From: Liopterus haemorrhoidalis | Lineage: Eukaryota > Arthropoda > Insecta > Coleoptera > Dytiscidae | Assembly (NCBI GenBank): GCA_963971575.1 | Contig: OZ020616.1 | Coordinates: 5,848,924-5,912,923, forward strand | Length of the DNA stretch: 64,000 nucleotides | Direction of reading: 5' to 3' | Shown: piece after piece, positions 23,787 through 35,548 of the stretch | Layout: each line of letters begins with the position of its first letter | Numbering within the stretch: position 1 is the first letter of the stretch | Position numbers and translations under genes: made by a program | Notes under the pieces: generated by a model | What the model was told of the DNA's origin: nothing | The model's database searches: none | What the model saw: only the letters and a program-made list of their open reading frames with translations

Positions 23787-23930
23787 TTATTATTATTATT
23801 AAATTATTATTATTATATCGGAAGATAAAAATCCGAAGGAGAGGGAGGGGGGATTCGAACCCGTGTCCCAATGTATTATGAGCTAAATAGCCATCGTTGT
23901 TGCTCGCAAAAACTTTAACTGACTAACTAA
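23787..23930 (-). mobile_element. tRNA-derived SINE, minus strand
   Basis: On the minus strand the head contains an A-box-like TGGCTATTTAGCTC and the B box GGGTTCGAATCCC, followed by a body CCTTCGGATTTTTATC and an (ATA/ATT)n tail at 23787-23820. The promoter spacing fits an RNA polymerase III internal promoter. No second copy is in the window. Confidence 0.5.
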
Positions 23931-23936
23931 CTATTA

Positions 23937-24269
23937 AAGTCGGTTTACGATAAGTATGAGATGACGTCACACTTGGTTAATTTAAGTACCAACGTTATGA
24001 TATGTTTTAATCAACATCAATCCATAACTCAGTTAGTACATTTATTTATTTAATGTTGGTACATTTTTTCAATGTTGCCAGTTTGAAATTGGATTGTTCA
24101 ATCGTAGTTAAGGCCGACCCATTATTGTTTCGAGCTCACTTCAATTTCTATGGGATAGAAAGAGACACAAAATATAGGTTTTCAATATATTTTTAGAACA
24201 GCTTAGGAATTGGCAACAATATGAGTTTTTCAACTTTGACGTCATTTCATAGTTATTGTAAACGGACTT
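23937..24269. mobile_element. 333-bp TA-flanked MITE
   Basis: Terminal inverted repeats start AAGTCSGTTTACRATAA and include the palindrome TGACGTCA in both arms. TA lies outside each end (23935-23936 and 24270-24271). No coding region. Confidence 0.7.
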
Positions 24270-24271
24270 TA

Positions 24272-24886
24272 TGACCTAACTTAACGGCAATCTACTTATG
24301 ACTTATTATTCTAATAAGTCATTCTTAGATAATTGATGAAATAATGATTAAGCCATCATCTGTAAAAGTAATATGAGTGTAGTCACCCTACACCACGAAC
24401 ATATATGCACACCCGTTTTCTTCCCCTCCCATGTTAGTGTGCTAGTTAATCGATCTGTTCCGGCAGTATTGTGGTAGTTGTGGAAATGACTTCTGAAATT
24501 GCCTTGAAATTTCCAATCAGAATCCATTGATATCGGATTACACGGTGTTCAAGCCGGAGCGATTGATACGTGGTCCGCCGTAACGGCTGCTCGACGTTAC
24601 ACTGACGAACTAGACGATTTTACACGACCTCTAGAGCCTGCCCAAAGGTACAAGCACTCAATATTCAATTATTTACAAATAATTTCTTATCAGAAAATTA
24701 AATTATTCTATAATTTTATAATCACTTTGTTACGCACAACTGCGATTTCCATGCTTCGTAGTTTTTACTTGCCCGATCTTAATACAAGGGTTACCTTAAC
24801 TGTGTTTAACTGTGTCCAGATTAGCGAGCAGATTCTGTAATGTACAACATAACGTAATGCTTGAAATCTACGTGTCGCGAACGTAT
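24272..24886. other. Unassigned stretch
   Basis: Only 24768-24786 is assigned: TTTTTACTTGCCCGATCTT matches the right end of element F copies 3 and 4 in reverse. Confidence 0.35.
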
Positions 24887-24888
24887 TA

Positions 24889-25888
24889 CGAGGGTTACCG
24901 TTTATGTTTTCACAAACGACCACTAGATGGCAAAATTGAAATGTGTCATTACTATATTCGTAAAATTTGATATTTGTTATTGTGAAATCAGTGGCAGCTT
25001 ATAAATTGACCAAGTAGTTTGTTACAGTGAGTGTTAAAAAATGTATATTACTCCTGAAGGTTTTCGTTGGAAGATTTTTGACGATTTTAGTAAACTCCTA
25101 ACTCAACAACAATGTATAGAATCGCTTCGTTCCACTTTTGGTAATGAAGCACCATCAGAAAAGACTGTTTACAATTGGTTTGCAGAATTTCGTCTCGGTC
25201 GTGCGTCCGTCAGTGATGAATCTCGTGAAGGTCGACCAAGATCGGTTGCGATTCAAAAAAACATCGTTATTGTGCGCAGAATGATTGAAAAAAATCGGCA
25301 TGTGACTTGCCGTGAGATAGAAGCATCCTTTGGCATATCGCAGACTGTAATACATTCGATTTTGCATAACCATTCAGCTGTGAAAAAGATCTGTTCCCGA
25401 TGGATTCCGCATAATTTGACCGAAGCTCAAAAAAAGGCTCGTGTTGATTGGTGTAAGGGAATGTTAAAATAATTCAACCTATGCACTGCAAAATCCGTGT
25501 TCAACATCGTTACAGGTAACGAAACTTGGATTTATTCATATGAACCGAAAACTAAGCAACAATCCACTGTTTGCGTCTTCCAAGATGAACCGAAACCCAC
25601 AAAAGTTATTCGTTCACGAAGCACTTCCAAGAAAATCGCTTGTTTCTTCGTTTGTACTGGAAATGTCGGAACCATTCCTTTAGAGGATTGGAGAACAGTT
25701 AATGCTGAATGGTATACAATTTGTTTGCCAGAATTCATCGACAAAATCAGGAAAAACAACCAAAAAGGTCGCATCATTCTTCATTACAATGCAAGCTCCC
25801 ACACAGCACGTTAAACAATTGATTATTTGAAGAAGAAAAACATCGAATTAATGTATTCACCTGATTTATCCCTTAACGACTTTTTTGT
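24889..25888 (+). mobile_element. Mariner copy B
   Basis: The left end CGAGGGTTACC with TA at 24887-24888 is present. The element is cut on the right near 25888 by a W-family MITE and does not resume afterwards. Confidence 0.85.
25041..25888 (+). pseudogene. Mariner transposase, copy B, nearly complete but dead
   Basis: The frame MYITPEGFRWKIFDDFSKLL runs through both helix-turn-helix regions to an in-frame stop after GMLK (25470-25472). The same frame continues through FNIVTGNETWIYSYEPKTKQ. The first catalytic residue position reads N rather than D. The second catalytic block reads RIILHYNASSH, where copy C has LHHDNANSH: a 3-base deletion removes the Asp. A second stop follows at TAR*TIDYL, and a short deletion precedes YSPDLSLNDFF. 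Length and order fit a ~345-residue mariner transposase. Confidence 0.9.
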
Positions 25889-26056
25889 TAGGGGATTAGG
25901 CGGAACTAACCGGAAGTTTCATTTTTGTAAGTTGTCATTAGCTATTTTTTTATATATTGAACTTGGCTTTTCCTAAACAAAATGATCAAAAGCTTCAGTC
26001 AATCGGTAAAAGTAACTAGAATTGAAAATCTAGTTCCGCCTAAACCAAAGGAACAG
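25889..26056. mobile_element. MITE family W, copy 1 (left end eroded)
   Basis: It aligns with 60804-60981 over GGCGGAACTAACCG through TAGTTCCGCCTAAACC and GGAACAG. The left terminus has lost the CAGTCTATTCC segment. W is related to the longer Y family through its ends. Confidence 0.65.
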
Positions 26057-26073
26057 ATTTTCTCCACGACCAC

Positions 26074-26611
26074 TATAGAATTTACCAATTCTAAAACCAA
26101 TTTTGACTACAGAAAGTTAATATTCTAACACAAGAGTTGAAATTTTATTCTAAAGCACTTATCTTCTTATGCATTTTGCGTGTATTTCATTCCATCACTT
26201 GTTATGGAATAACTATTCCATACTTGTTGTCTTTTGTTTTTGTAGGGTTACATTAAGATATATGCAACGTTTACATTAAATAAATGCAACATAACTTCCT
26301 AACAAAATAATGGCCGATGTGCGGCAAATTAAATTAAAATTAAACAAATAATAAATAAAAAAAAAAATAGTTTAATTAATTGATTAATTTGTTATGTAAT
26401 ATAAATTATGTGTTAAGATAAAATGTTTATTAAAATAAATATTTGTTATTTTTTTTTATTTCTGGTGGTCGTGGAGAAAGTAGGGTCTGTGACTCGGTTG
26501 GAAGAGAAAATTCGATACTCGTGGTTCCTAACGCTCGCCTGCGGCTCGCGCTCGGAATGTTCCACTCGCATCGAATTTTCTCATTCCAACCTTGTTACAG
26601 AATATACTATT
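26074..26611 (+). repeat. 538-bp repeat R, copy 1
   Basis: It matches 43127-43664 over the same length and in the same orientation with few differences. Near the right end a 24-bp inverted repeat (GGTTGGAA-GAGAAAATTC, 26496-26591) encloses a GC-rich loop. There is no coding capacity. The class is unknown. Confidence 0.8.
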
Positions 26612-26868
26612 ATATCACTTAACTGTCACGGAATTAAAAAACAGAGTTCAAAACTCAAAGAACACTCAGAATTCAAAACTCAAGTGGCTGAATATTGAAA
26701 CTGTGGCGCTGTATGTATTCTGTGCGATATTAGTGTCATCTAATAGCACATCGAGAAATTGTGAACGTTGTCCAAGGTCGTATATCCCTATGTCACTAGC
26801 GTCTTAGGCACACTGAAATAAGTCGCCCTCACTCGAAGTGTGGCAACTGTATAGTCTACGAACTGTTG
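26612..26868. other. Unassigned stretch
   Basis: Nothing recognised. Short direct repeats of TTCAAAACTCAA occur at 26648-26682. Confidence 0.3.
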
Positions 26869-26876
26869 GTCATACC

Positions 26877-27501
26877 CAGGGCCGTCTTAGACCATGCAGG
26901 GGCCCTTGAGCACACATAGTTTGGGGCCCTTTTAGAAAGTCAAAATAAAAATGTGAATGAAAACATTAACATGTCCTCTTAATTATTGACTTTATTGGTT
27001 ATTATTGTTAGTTTTATAGAAATCAAATATAAGTGAAGTGATTACTATTTTGCGAATTGGACTTACGTTAATGATGATGGTTTCTTCCGGGATTTCTGTT
27101 GTGCAAAATCTTCTATTATGTCCTCAAAATCTAATATTTGAAGGATATCACTTTCTATGCACATGATTGACAAATTAGGAAGTCGTTGTTGTAACATAGT
27201 TGTTCATAATTCACTTTTTATTCTTTTTAGCCGTGAAAATGAGCGCTCTCCACTGCAATTGGTGACCATTAAGCAAAGAAATATCCTTGTAGCAACGACC
27301 ACATTTGGGAAAATTTCTTCTAATTTATCTGCTTTTATTAGAGTATGTAAGGCTGAGATACTCAAGTCCGCCGATTCATCTGCAAGGTTTTTTAATAAAA
27401 GTAGTAAAATTGTACTAAAAATTGAGCTCCTTTTTTTCCGTGTAAACGACGATCTCGGCATTTTGAGGCACCCATGTGCCCTTATGGAAAAGACGGAACT
27501 T
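26877..27501 (-). mobile_element. Deleted hAT transposon with TSD GTCATACC
   Basis: Perfect 8-bp TSD at 26869-26876 and 27502-27509. The left end CAGGGCCGTCTTAGACCATG and the right end (reverse complement AAGTTCCGTCTTTTCCAT) are diverged inverted repeats. The host sequence rejoins GGTCATACC to TACAAAATCC, a motif also seen at 46105 and 60440, which supports the empty-site reconstruction. Confidence 0.8.
27063..27501 (-). pseudogene. hAT transposase C-terminal dimerisation remnant
   Basis: On the minus strand NLADESADLSISALHTLIKA, LEEIFPNVVVATRIFLCLMV and NCSGERSFSRLKRIKSEL form the hAT C-terminal dimerisation block, in the group related to ZMYM-type proteins. After a frame change near 27205, TMLQQRLPNLSIMCIESDIL completes the tail. 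The catalytic core is deleted. The first 35 codons of the open frame come from the terminal repeat rather than from a real start. Confidence 0.8.
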
Positions 27502-27509
27502 GTCATACC

Positions 27510-28372
27510 TACAAAATCCTAAAAAACCTGGCCCCTACAAAACCCTAAAAAATATGGCCTCTAAATTTATTTATGTAGAAGATATAATACTCAAAAATAC
27601 TCATGGCGCCTCTCAAATTAAAATTTGATTAATCATCTAATAAAAAAAAAAAGCTAATAAATTTAAACCCTCAATTTTTTTGTCAATATTTGAGTATAAT
27701 TTTTTTGTTTTTATATTTAAAATTACATGATTATAAAAAATGCAGTGGGCGTGGGTCAAAAAATGCCCATCTTTAGCTGGTTAATTAGATATAGCTACCT
27801 GTTCTGAAAGAAGGCTACTTCGGTTTCATAAAGAGGAATTAGTTAGGTAGATAATGCGAATATTGTTATCGCGGTAACATGTGTAAGTCGCTTATAGCTT
27901 GATAAGTGTTAAAGTGATTTATAATTGAGTATATTGGAACAGATATAAACGGTTTATACTTAAGTGGTTAAGAAACGATAAGATACGCCAGAAGGTGTGA
28001 ATGGTTCGAATTTGTGGACTGATGTCATTTCACATCTCTTAACATTCAATTTTATAAAGTGGCTATCGTGTTTTATTAAACAAACTTGTTTTTTAAATTG
28101 TTTATTTTGAAAGTAAAATGATTTAAATAATTTTGAGACGTTTTTTGAAGCTAATATAGAATTTTCTAAGAATAATTGTGATACTTTAATACTGGAAAAA
28201 TATAATGCCACGACAAAATATGTACAATTGAACGACAATTTTTGCACGACAACATATTTACTCAACACGACAAATTAAGTCATTATGCGAAAAAATTCTT
28301 CATTGCTGTGTGTAAAAAATGTTAACTAAGAAATTAGGACTGAAAAGAAATACAATATTTTAGAGTACAAAA
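27510..28372. other. Unassigned stretch
   Basis: 27510-27560 belongs to the repeat also seen at 46100-46145 (CCTACAAAATCC...CCTGGCC). The rest is AT-rich without recognised motifs. Confidence 0.35.
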
Positions 28373-28594
28373 TACAGATCATTTATAACGACGTTGAAGG
28401 GACCAATTAAATTCAGTCGTTATAACCGTAGGTTGCTATATCCAAACATTTTGCAAAATGTTTAGAAAGACAGAGAGATAAATATATTTATGCTAGAAAA
28501 GAGTATATTTACATGAGTGCAAGAAGCTTAAGCAACAAAAACAATATTCAAGTGTTACAAAACATTAAAAAACATCTGCTGTGGCCACCACGGG

Positions 28595-28904
28595 ACCGAC
28601 CGCCATCGCAAAGTACTTGTTTAATTAATGCTGATTTATCAAAAAATGTCTCAAATAAAAGTTGTTAGCTATTGCTTTTATAGCAACTTTTGTTACATAA
28701 TTTTTTTCGAAATATTTCTCTGTTGTTAAATATTCGCAAAAATCTTAAAACCGACACGAGTAAACTCCCATTTCTAGTCAACCGATTTTTACTAATTGAT
28801 TAACTCATGCCATTGATGTCAAAAGCTTAAATATGAAGTTTCATAAAAATCCTTTTAGCCGAATTTGCTCTGCACGTGTACACAGACTGACAGGCAGACA
28901 GACC

Positions 28905-28960
<56 letters not shown>

Positions 28961-29080
28961 TTCTGCTGAAAATAGTCAAAACTTTATGTAAGGACCTCAA
29001 TTCGTGGAGATGCATCGAAATCTCGAAATATCAAAATCGGTATGATCACAATACCTCCCTTATATATGTTGGCGGTCGGT
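28595..29080 (-). mobile_element. Element F, copy 2
   Basis: ACCGACCGCCA at the left and its reverse complement at 29070-29080 match copy 1. The outer CTGTGGCCACCAC (28577-28594) is also shared. A CAGA tract lies at 28905-28960. Confidence 0.65.
28905..28960. repeat. (CAGA)n microsatellite
   Basis: About 13 CAGA units within element F copy 2. Confidence 0.95.
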
Positions 29081-29224
29081 AAAAACAATCTAACTTATTT
29101 TACAAACAACTTAGCACTTACATAATTTTACATACGTATGTATATACATGGTGGATCTTTTTACCCGACGATCTTTTATCCCCGTCCTACCTTACGTATG
29201 TATGAATGTATACATATTTAAATT

Positions 29225-29680
29225 TTAACAAAAAAATCTGTCTGGTTTGTTTTTGTGATTTTTGGTTTTCTAAAAAGTTTTTTTCAATATTTTTTTCCAA
29301 ATGTAGCAATGCAAAATCTGTTTTAGCGTCTTTTAAATTTTGATTAAAAGTGAAAAAATGTTGAATTGTTTCGACTGCTGAAAATGCATCCTTTATAGTA
29401 GGTGTTTGGAACTCGGTAGTTTATTCCATTTCCACTTCGTCGTTGCTTATTTCTAACTACAAATTCGGACCCAGTTAAAATTTAATTTTCCGTCATATCC
29501 TCCGTTTCAGGTTCATCATCAATATTTGAAAAATTTACGTTAATACTTTTTGTTTCGCCATATCGATGTCGAAGACCTACCTTCAACTCGTTGTCAATCA
29601 CCGAATGAATATTGCCATTTCATAATTTGGCAATTCCCTAGCCAATTCGGTACTTCCCCGGCGTTTTCGCGTTAGGTAGT
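29225..29680 (-). pseudogene. C-terminal remnant of a pogo/jerky-type transposase
   Basis: Minus-strand pieces in different frames read VIDNELKVGLRHRYGETKS, FSNIDDEPETEDMTEN and TIKDAFSAVETIQHFFTF. The last resembles the helical acidic tail of pogo/jerky transposases. No catalytic Asp is seen. The assignment rests partly on the terminal repeats of the surrounding element. Confidence 0.45.
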
Positions 29681-29799
29681 GGTGATCAGTCGTTATAAAA
29701 GATTATTTGACCCAAATTGCTAGACATTTTTCGTCGTTATATTAATTTTATCGTAATATCCGATGTCGTTATAAGCGGTAAGTCTAATGTATTAATAGT

Positions 29800-30862
29800 C
29801 AGTGTTGTAATAGATACATTTGAAAATATATCTAGATACAGATACAGATACTTGAGGAAAAATGTATCTAGATGCAGATACAGATACAAATTTTAAAAAG
29901 TATCTAGATACAGATAAATTTTTTTTACAATGTATCTAGATACTTCAAGATACTTTTAAGATACTTTCGGAAAAATGAAAACACCACAAAAAAAAAGATA
30001 TAACTAGAGGAATATATTTGTTCACAATAAAAAATAAGTTATGCACTATTATTACTCTTAAAATAAACACAAATAGCCTTTGAAGCTGTGTGTCAGAAAT
30101 ATTAACTAACTATATACCTATGTAATCTTTAAAAAAATCACTTTTTTATTCCAATTTCAGCAGATATCTCGAACATTTTTTGTTCGCTAATAAATTACTG
30201 ATTATTAAATGAGTATTTAGGATGACAAAAATAAAACAACAATTTTATTTATTATATTTTTCTTTATTTAATTCACATTTATAAAATTAATTCTTATTCT
30301 TAGATTAGATAATTACTTAATGGTTGTTTTACTTAACCGTTGTTAATAAAATTATTTAATTTTTTTATTTATTATTTTTTTAAATTTATTCAGAGCTGGA
30401 AATACAATTACACTTTATTAAAATTTTATAGATAAAAATAAATTAAATAAATAAATAAATTATAAGTTTGAGAATTATGATAAAATACGTTCTAAAGTTC
30501 TATATATAATTAATTAAATTTTGGAAAACATCCTTTTATTTATGTATTGCAAAACTGCGTCATATCACACTCATGTTTAGATTCAGAGTGAAGCATGTTT
30601 TTACTCCCACCAAGCAAGAAAGAGTTTACTGGTCGCTGATTGGTTAATTTAAACTTAAAATTCAAATATCTGAATGATGCTAAATGTATTACCAACTTGA
30701 AAAATCGTAAGGACATATTTTGTAAAAAGACCTTGAAAAGGACAAAATAGGAAAGTATCTGAAAAAAGTACCTGAAATACAGATACTTAGATACTGATTT
30801 AAATATGTAGATACAGATACAGATACATATTTTAAAATGTACCTAGATACATTACAACACTG
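29800..30862. mobile_element. 1063-bp hAT element rich in GATAC
   Basis: Perfect 8-bp TSD TTAATAGT (29792-29799 and 30863-30870) and a perfect 12-bp inverted end CAGTGTTGTAAT. Both subterminal regions contain many copies of TCTAGATAC and AGATACAGATAC, likely transposase-binding repeats. No transposase frame remains. Confidence 0.9.
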
Positions 30863-30947
30863 TTAATAGTTATGTTTCTGGCCGGGATTTTCGTCGCAAA
30901 AACCGATATGTTGTTATATCAGATGTCGTTATAAACGATATCCACTG

Positions 30948-31408
30948 TCTTTCCTTCATAATAGGTTATAATTTAAACAGTATAACGAAACTAATTCCAG
31001 TCCATAGATGTCCCTGTTATATTCACCCTATGATTTACATGTCAACAATTTGCCAATTTCTTGGGAGGTGTACTAACATGTCAGTGATGAAATAAAACTG
31101 AAATATAATAAACACTGAGTAATTCTGTTTGTTACTCAGAGTTATGACACACTCCCATGAAATTTAACGTTGTGTTTCTAAAACCAACATTTCTTTCGTT
31201 TCACCAAACAACCGTGATTTAAATTTGCCATAACTTTTGGTTAAGAAAGGATGCAATGCAAAGAGTATAGAGGTATGTATCTTCAGAGAAAGGAAACCGT
31301 TTCCTACGGTCAGGATAGTGCAATTGTTGCTGCCAAAACAACAATGCGACAATAGAAACTAGAGTGATCCATTCAAAAAAAAAGGATAGTGTTTCATCAT
31401 CCATAAAA
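30948..31408. other. Unassigned stretch
   Basis: No conserved motif. Overlapping minus-strand open frames (31164-31428) match no known family. Confidence 0.3.
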
Positions 31409-31416
31409 ATGTAGAT

Positions 31417-32396
31417 CAAGGGTGTCAAACTCGCGGCTCACGGGCCGCATGCGGCCCAATACTTGCATTTTAGCGGCCCGTAACGACTTCTTATACTATA
31501 ATAATTTTTTATACTATATACAGTATAAACATTTATTTGAACGAAAATGCCTAGTGACAGAAGCTGTCCGAGCTGCGGCGTCAAGACTTCGGCGAAGGGC
31601 GGAAACCCAATAGTCAGGCAATAACTATTGCAGTTAGCCGTGCGATAGTCGGTAGATCAGCGATTCCCCATGATTCCAAATAATACTCTCGTAAGCAGAG
31701 CTTTCAAATGCCACTTTTCTATAGGTGCAACTGCTGTATACAGTACCACTACGCTGATTTCAACCCGTTTTTGTTTTGTTGTTCGATAAAGCAAATATTT
31801 TGGCAAAATTTAATTGTTATTATTTAAATGTTATTTCCTTACTTCCTTCAAATAAATATTCAGAAAAATGGAGGAGAATAAAAAACAGAATAAGTAACAA
31901 TATAAATATAGGCTATTCCAAACGTTGAGATGGAACTAGATTTTGAAATCTAGTAATTTTTATCTATTAATTTGGACTTTTGGTCATTTTGTTTAAGCTT
32001 TGTAAATCATACTCACATTGCAAATTCTAGATTAAATTGATTATTATTATAAAATGTCCGTTTCATTTAATTTTAATTTTTTGTCATTCTTAATCAAAAA
32101 TTTCCTATTTATTATTATTTTTTTTTTTTTTGTCTTCAAAATATGTGAAAATGTATTCAAATTTTTAATAAATGTCATCGTCTCTATGGTTTCACTGTTG
32201 GAATTTTTAATTTTCACATACCAACGTTAAACTTGAAATTATCCAAGCAAGGCTCCTTCTCGTGACAACCTTAAAGAACGAAATTCCCATTTAGTTCCGC
32301 ATAAACATTTGGAATAGCCTGTACATAACGTGCGGCCCGCGTAAATTTTACTTGTTAGAAAAATGGCCCGAGGCTGAAATGAGTTTGACACCCTTG
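31417..32396. mobile_element. 980-bp hAT element with TSD ATGTAGAT
   Basis: Perfect 8-bp TSD at 31409-31416 and 32397-32404. The ends are CAAGGGTGTCAAACTC and its reverse complement. GGCCCG and GCGGCCC motifs lie just inside both ends. A Y-family MITE is nested at 31909-32321, and no transposase blocks remain. Confidence 0.9.
31909..32321. mobile_element. MITE family Y, copy inside the hAT
   Basis: Ends are TAGGCTATTCCAAA and (reversed) CAGGCTATTCCAAA with TA outside both (31907-31908 and 32322-32323). It aligns with the Y copies at 58410-58816, 58955-59348 and 63667-64000. Confidence 0.8.
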
Positions 32397-32450
32397 ATGT
32401 AGATCCTTAGTAGGGATATGATTCTTCTTATCAGTAAAAGATAGATAAAT

Positions 32451-32458
<8 letters not shown>

Positions 32459-32506
<48 letters not shown>
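32459..32506. repeat. (GA)n microsatellite
   Basis: About 24 GA dinucleotides. Confidence 0.95.
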
Positions 32507-32509
<3 letters not shown>

Positions 32510-33526
32510 AGATAATCAACCAAAACTCCAACAAATGAAAATATTTATTTGGTATTATGCAATTATTAATTTTCTACAAATCCAATTAATTCTTCAAAGA
32601 GTGTAGAATTGGCAGAAATCGCGACTGTCTAAATTGGTGATTGTTTTCTTCTTCTTGAAGTGCTTATTTTGTTCCGATTTTGGCTAAAGCGCTTTTGTGC
32701 CGAAGTTGGTAAATTTTACTGCGTCTACAGCTGCTCGGAAAAGATCTGTAGCAGTAGTTAAAAACCATAAATTCAGCTGGCATAAATTCTGCATTTATGT
32801 TTATAACGTTACATTTTGACCACTAACAGTATTATGCCCACCCCCTCATTTTAAATAGGCTCCAGCACTCCAGGTGTTATATTTTCACAACTTAAGTGTC
32901 AAATCCTAACAATATAACACTAATTGTCCTCAACAGAATCAAGCCAGAATTGGGATCTGTCCATCTATTATTAAATTCTATTGCTATAAACCCCAATATG
33001 GGCTAAACCATGTCATATTCTGTCTAATTGTTGGTTATATTGATAATACTGCAATAAACAGCCATTGAACTTTGTCACCTTAATGTTACCTTATGTCTGT
33101 GGTCAAGGGAAATTTTCTGCCAAATACAGTTTGGTTTAAATGGAGGATAAATAAATGTCTATAGAAATAGTTATTAGAACACATTCAGTTGTTGGCAGTT
33201 TAACTTCTTGAAATTCACTTATTGATATAAGGTTTTTAAATGATATCATTTTTGACTTCAGTATCGGATACTGACTGCTTACGCAATTGTAAAAAAAAAT
33301 TAGGTGAAATAAGTAATCATGAAAACCATTAGTACAGGTAAACCCATAGAAGGTTGATTCCAGATTATCCCTCTGTTTCCAAATAGAAAAGTAACTAGGG
33401 GCCTCAGCCTGGCTACGCCGGTCTTCTCCCCTATATTGTTAAAACTCGTCGCTTCTCGAGTCGTTTTAATATAATAAGGCATTTTGTCGCACTTTTCGAT
33501 TATAAAACTCGTCGCTCATCTTTTTT
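32507..33526. other. Unassigned stretch
   Basis: No gene. A small palindrome, AAAACTCGTCGCTTC/GAGTCGTTTT, lies at 33439-33468. Confidence 0.35.
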
Positions 33527-34500
33527 AACACTATTTTATGGAAATTCCCCCTGCAAATGTCTTAAGTTTTATCGTTAATTCACCTTAAATACTTAATTAG
33601 TTTTCTTCTGTCAATAAATACGTTCAAAATGTGAAATCTCGTCACATTTTAAATTGCAAAAAAATTGACAGCTCTCACCTTTTAACATCTTGTAAGCATA
33701 TTTTTGCCTCAAAATGATCCAATAATGGCCCAGATTCTTTGAAAAATGTTTTCTGATGCCTCAAAATATAATCTCGCACGTTAAAACACCTATCTTGAAC
33801 AATTATCACCACTTAACACTTTGATTAACTCTGAAATTTTTAATATATATAAATCTTTTTTTAACACTATTTTATGAAAATTCGCTTTGCAAATGTCTTA
33901 AACTTTATCGTTAATTCACCTTAAATCCTTAATTAGTATTCTTCTGCCAAGAAATACGTTTAAAATGTGAAATCTCGTCCCATTTTAAAATGCAAAAAAT
34001 TTGACAGCTGTCTCCTTTTGAAACCTTGTAAGCATATATTTTTGCCCCAAAATGCTCAAATAATGGCCCAGATTCTTTGAAAAATGTTTTCTGATGCCTC
34101 AAAATATTATCTCGCACGTCAAAAAAGCTATCTTGAACAATTATCACCATTTAACACTTTGATTAACCCTGAAATTTTTAATATATATAAATCTTTTTTT
34201 AACAATATTTTATGGAAATTCGCCTTGCAAATGTCTTAAACTTTATCGTTAATTCACCTTAAATCCTTAATTAGTACTATTCTGCCAAGAAATACGTTTA
34301 AAATGTGAAATCTCGTCCCATTTTAAAATGCAAAAAATTTGACAGCTGTCTCCTTTTGAAACTTTGTAAGCATATATTTTTGCCCCAAAATGCTCAAATA
34401 ATGGCCCAGATTCTTCGAAATGTTTTCTGATACCCCAAAATATTATCTCGCGCGTCCAAAAAGCTATCCTGAACCATTATTACCATTTAACACTTTGATT
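33527..34500. repeat. Tandem repeat, about 337-bp period, 2.9 units
   Basis: Units start at AACAMTATTTTATG: 33527, 33863 and 34201. Each contains CTTTATCGTTAATTCACCTT, AAATGTGAAATCTCGTC and AATAATGGCCCAGATTC. The third unit ends after TTAACACTTTGATT. Units 2 and 3 are closer to each other than to unit 1. Confidence 0.9.
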
Positions 34501-35379
34501 CTCGCCGTAAATATTCTGGACCGGCCGTCTTGTATTAAGAATATTTTTGAATTATCGTCTGATAAAACCTGTCCGTGCCGATCAATGGTGACTTTGATTC
34601 GACACGGATTCGAGGAAAAAAAATGCATGATTTTTATCAATAAAAATTAGTCAGTACCCCCTGTCGAAATAAAATTAAGCCTAAGCACTAAAAAAATATA
34701 ACCCGGATAAGACGGCGGTTCATTTTCCTCACTCCACGTTACCGGAAAAATGAAGATACTCCAGAAGTTGAACAGAACATACTTCTACAATATAATAGTA
34801 GATACTTTTATAGCGTCTCTGCAAATAGTTGGACCTGTGGATATTTTAACAAATGCACGCTTTATTTATTTTTTACACTTTGATACGAGTGTAAGTCAAT
34901 AACTCCTTACAAAATCTAAGAGATAGCGGTAGAAGTATCAAGACATGTTTGTTTATGAAAAGTATTATATGTCAGTAGACTGCAGTCAAATTTTCAGCCA
35001 TATCCAGTTCGCTCCCGGGAAGAGGAGACAATTTTATTTTTTGTTTTTTTTCCCATTTTTATTTTGTTTAAATTATTTTGTCAAAAGTCTAGTTATATTT
35101 TGGCAAATGTTGCATTTAATTTTTAAGAGCGTAAATTTAATAACCAGTTGGAATTATATTTTCATTCTATGTGTCATGTATACGAAAACAGAGGGACGGA
35201 GCATATGACTTAAAACAACTAATGGAAGCCATAGGCTCAATTTTTAAAATCTTAATGAACCTTGCTATATAAAAAAAATATTAGAAATATATTTAGAAAC
35301 CTATATAATGGTATTAGGTATTCGAATTAAAATTAACAAAACAATTTTTAACATAAAATTTGTTTTTAAAGCTCTTAGA
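34501..35379. other. Unassigned stretch
   Basis: Nothing recognised. 34520-34620 is less AT-rich but carries no known motif. Confidence 0.3.
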
Positions 35380-35548
35380 TTAACCCATTAAGAACTGAAT
35401 TTTTTGTTTCATATATGGAACGCTCGTACTTTAAGGTCCGTAGAGCTACAATTAAATAAAACAAAAGTGATGGATACAAATATTTATTTAGAAAGTTAAA
35501 ATTATACAAACAAGTTTATTTTGTATGAAAATCAACAAAACAACTAAT

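Larger units (their letters stand above)
28375..30947 (-). mobile_element. Tigger/pogo-type transposon with two nested insertions
   Basis: The left end CAGATCATTTATAACGAC and the right end (reversed) CAGTGGATATCGTTTATAAC align after a short gap. TA precedes the left end; the right flank reads TC, possibly mutated. GTCGTTATAA motifs repeat subterminally. Element F copy 2 (28595-29080) and a GATAC-rich hAT (29800-30862) are nested, leaving about 1 kb of original sequence. Confidence 0.65.

Noticed and set aside
33527..34500. Possible CRISPR-like array
   Set aside because: Units are full-length tandem repeats of 337 bp without short repeats and unique spacers, and the context is eukaryotic.
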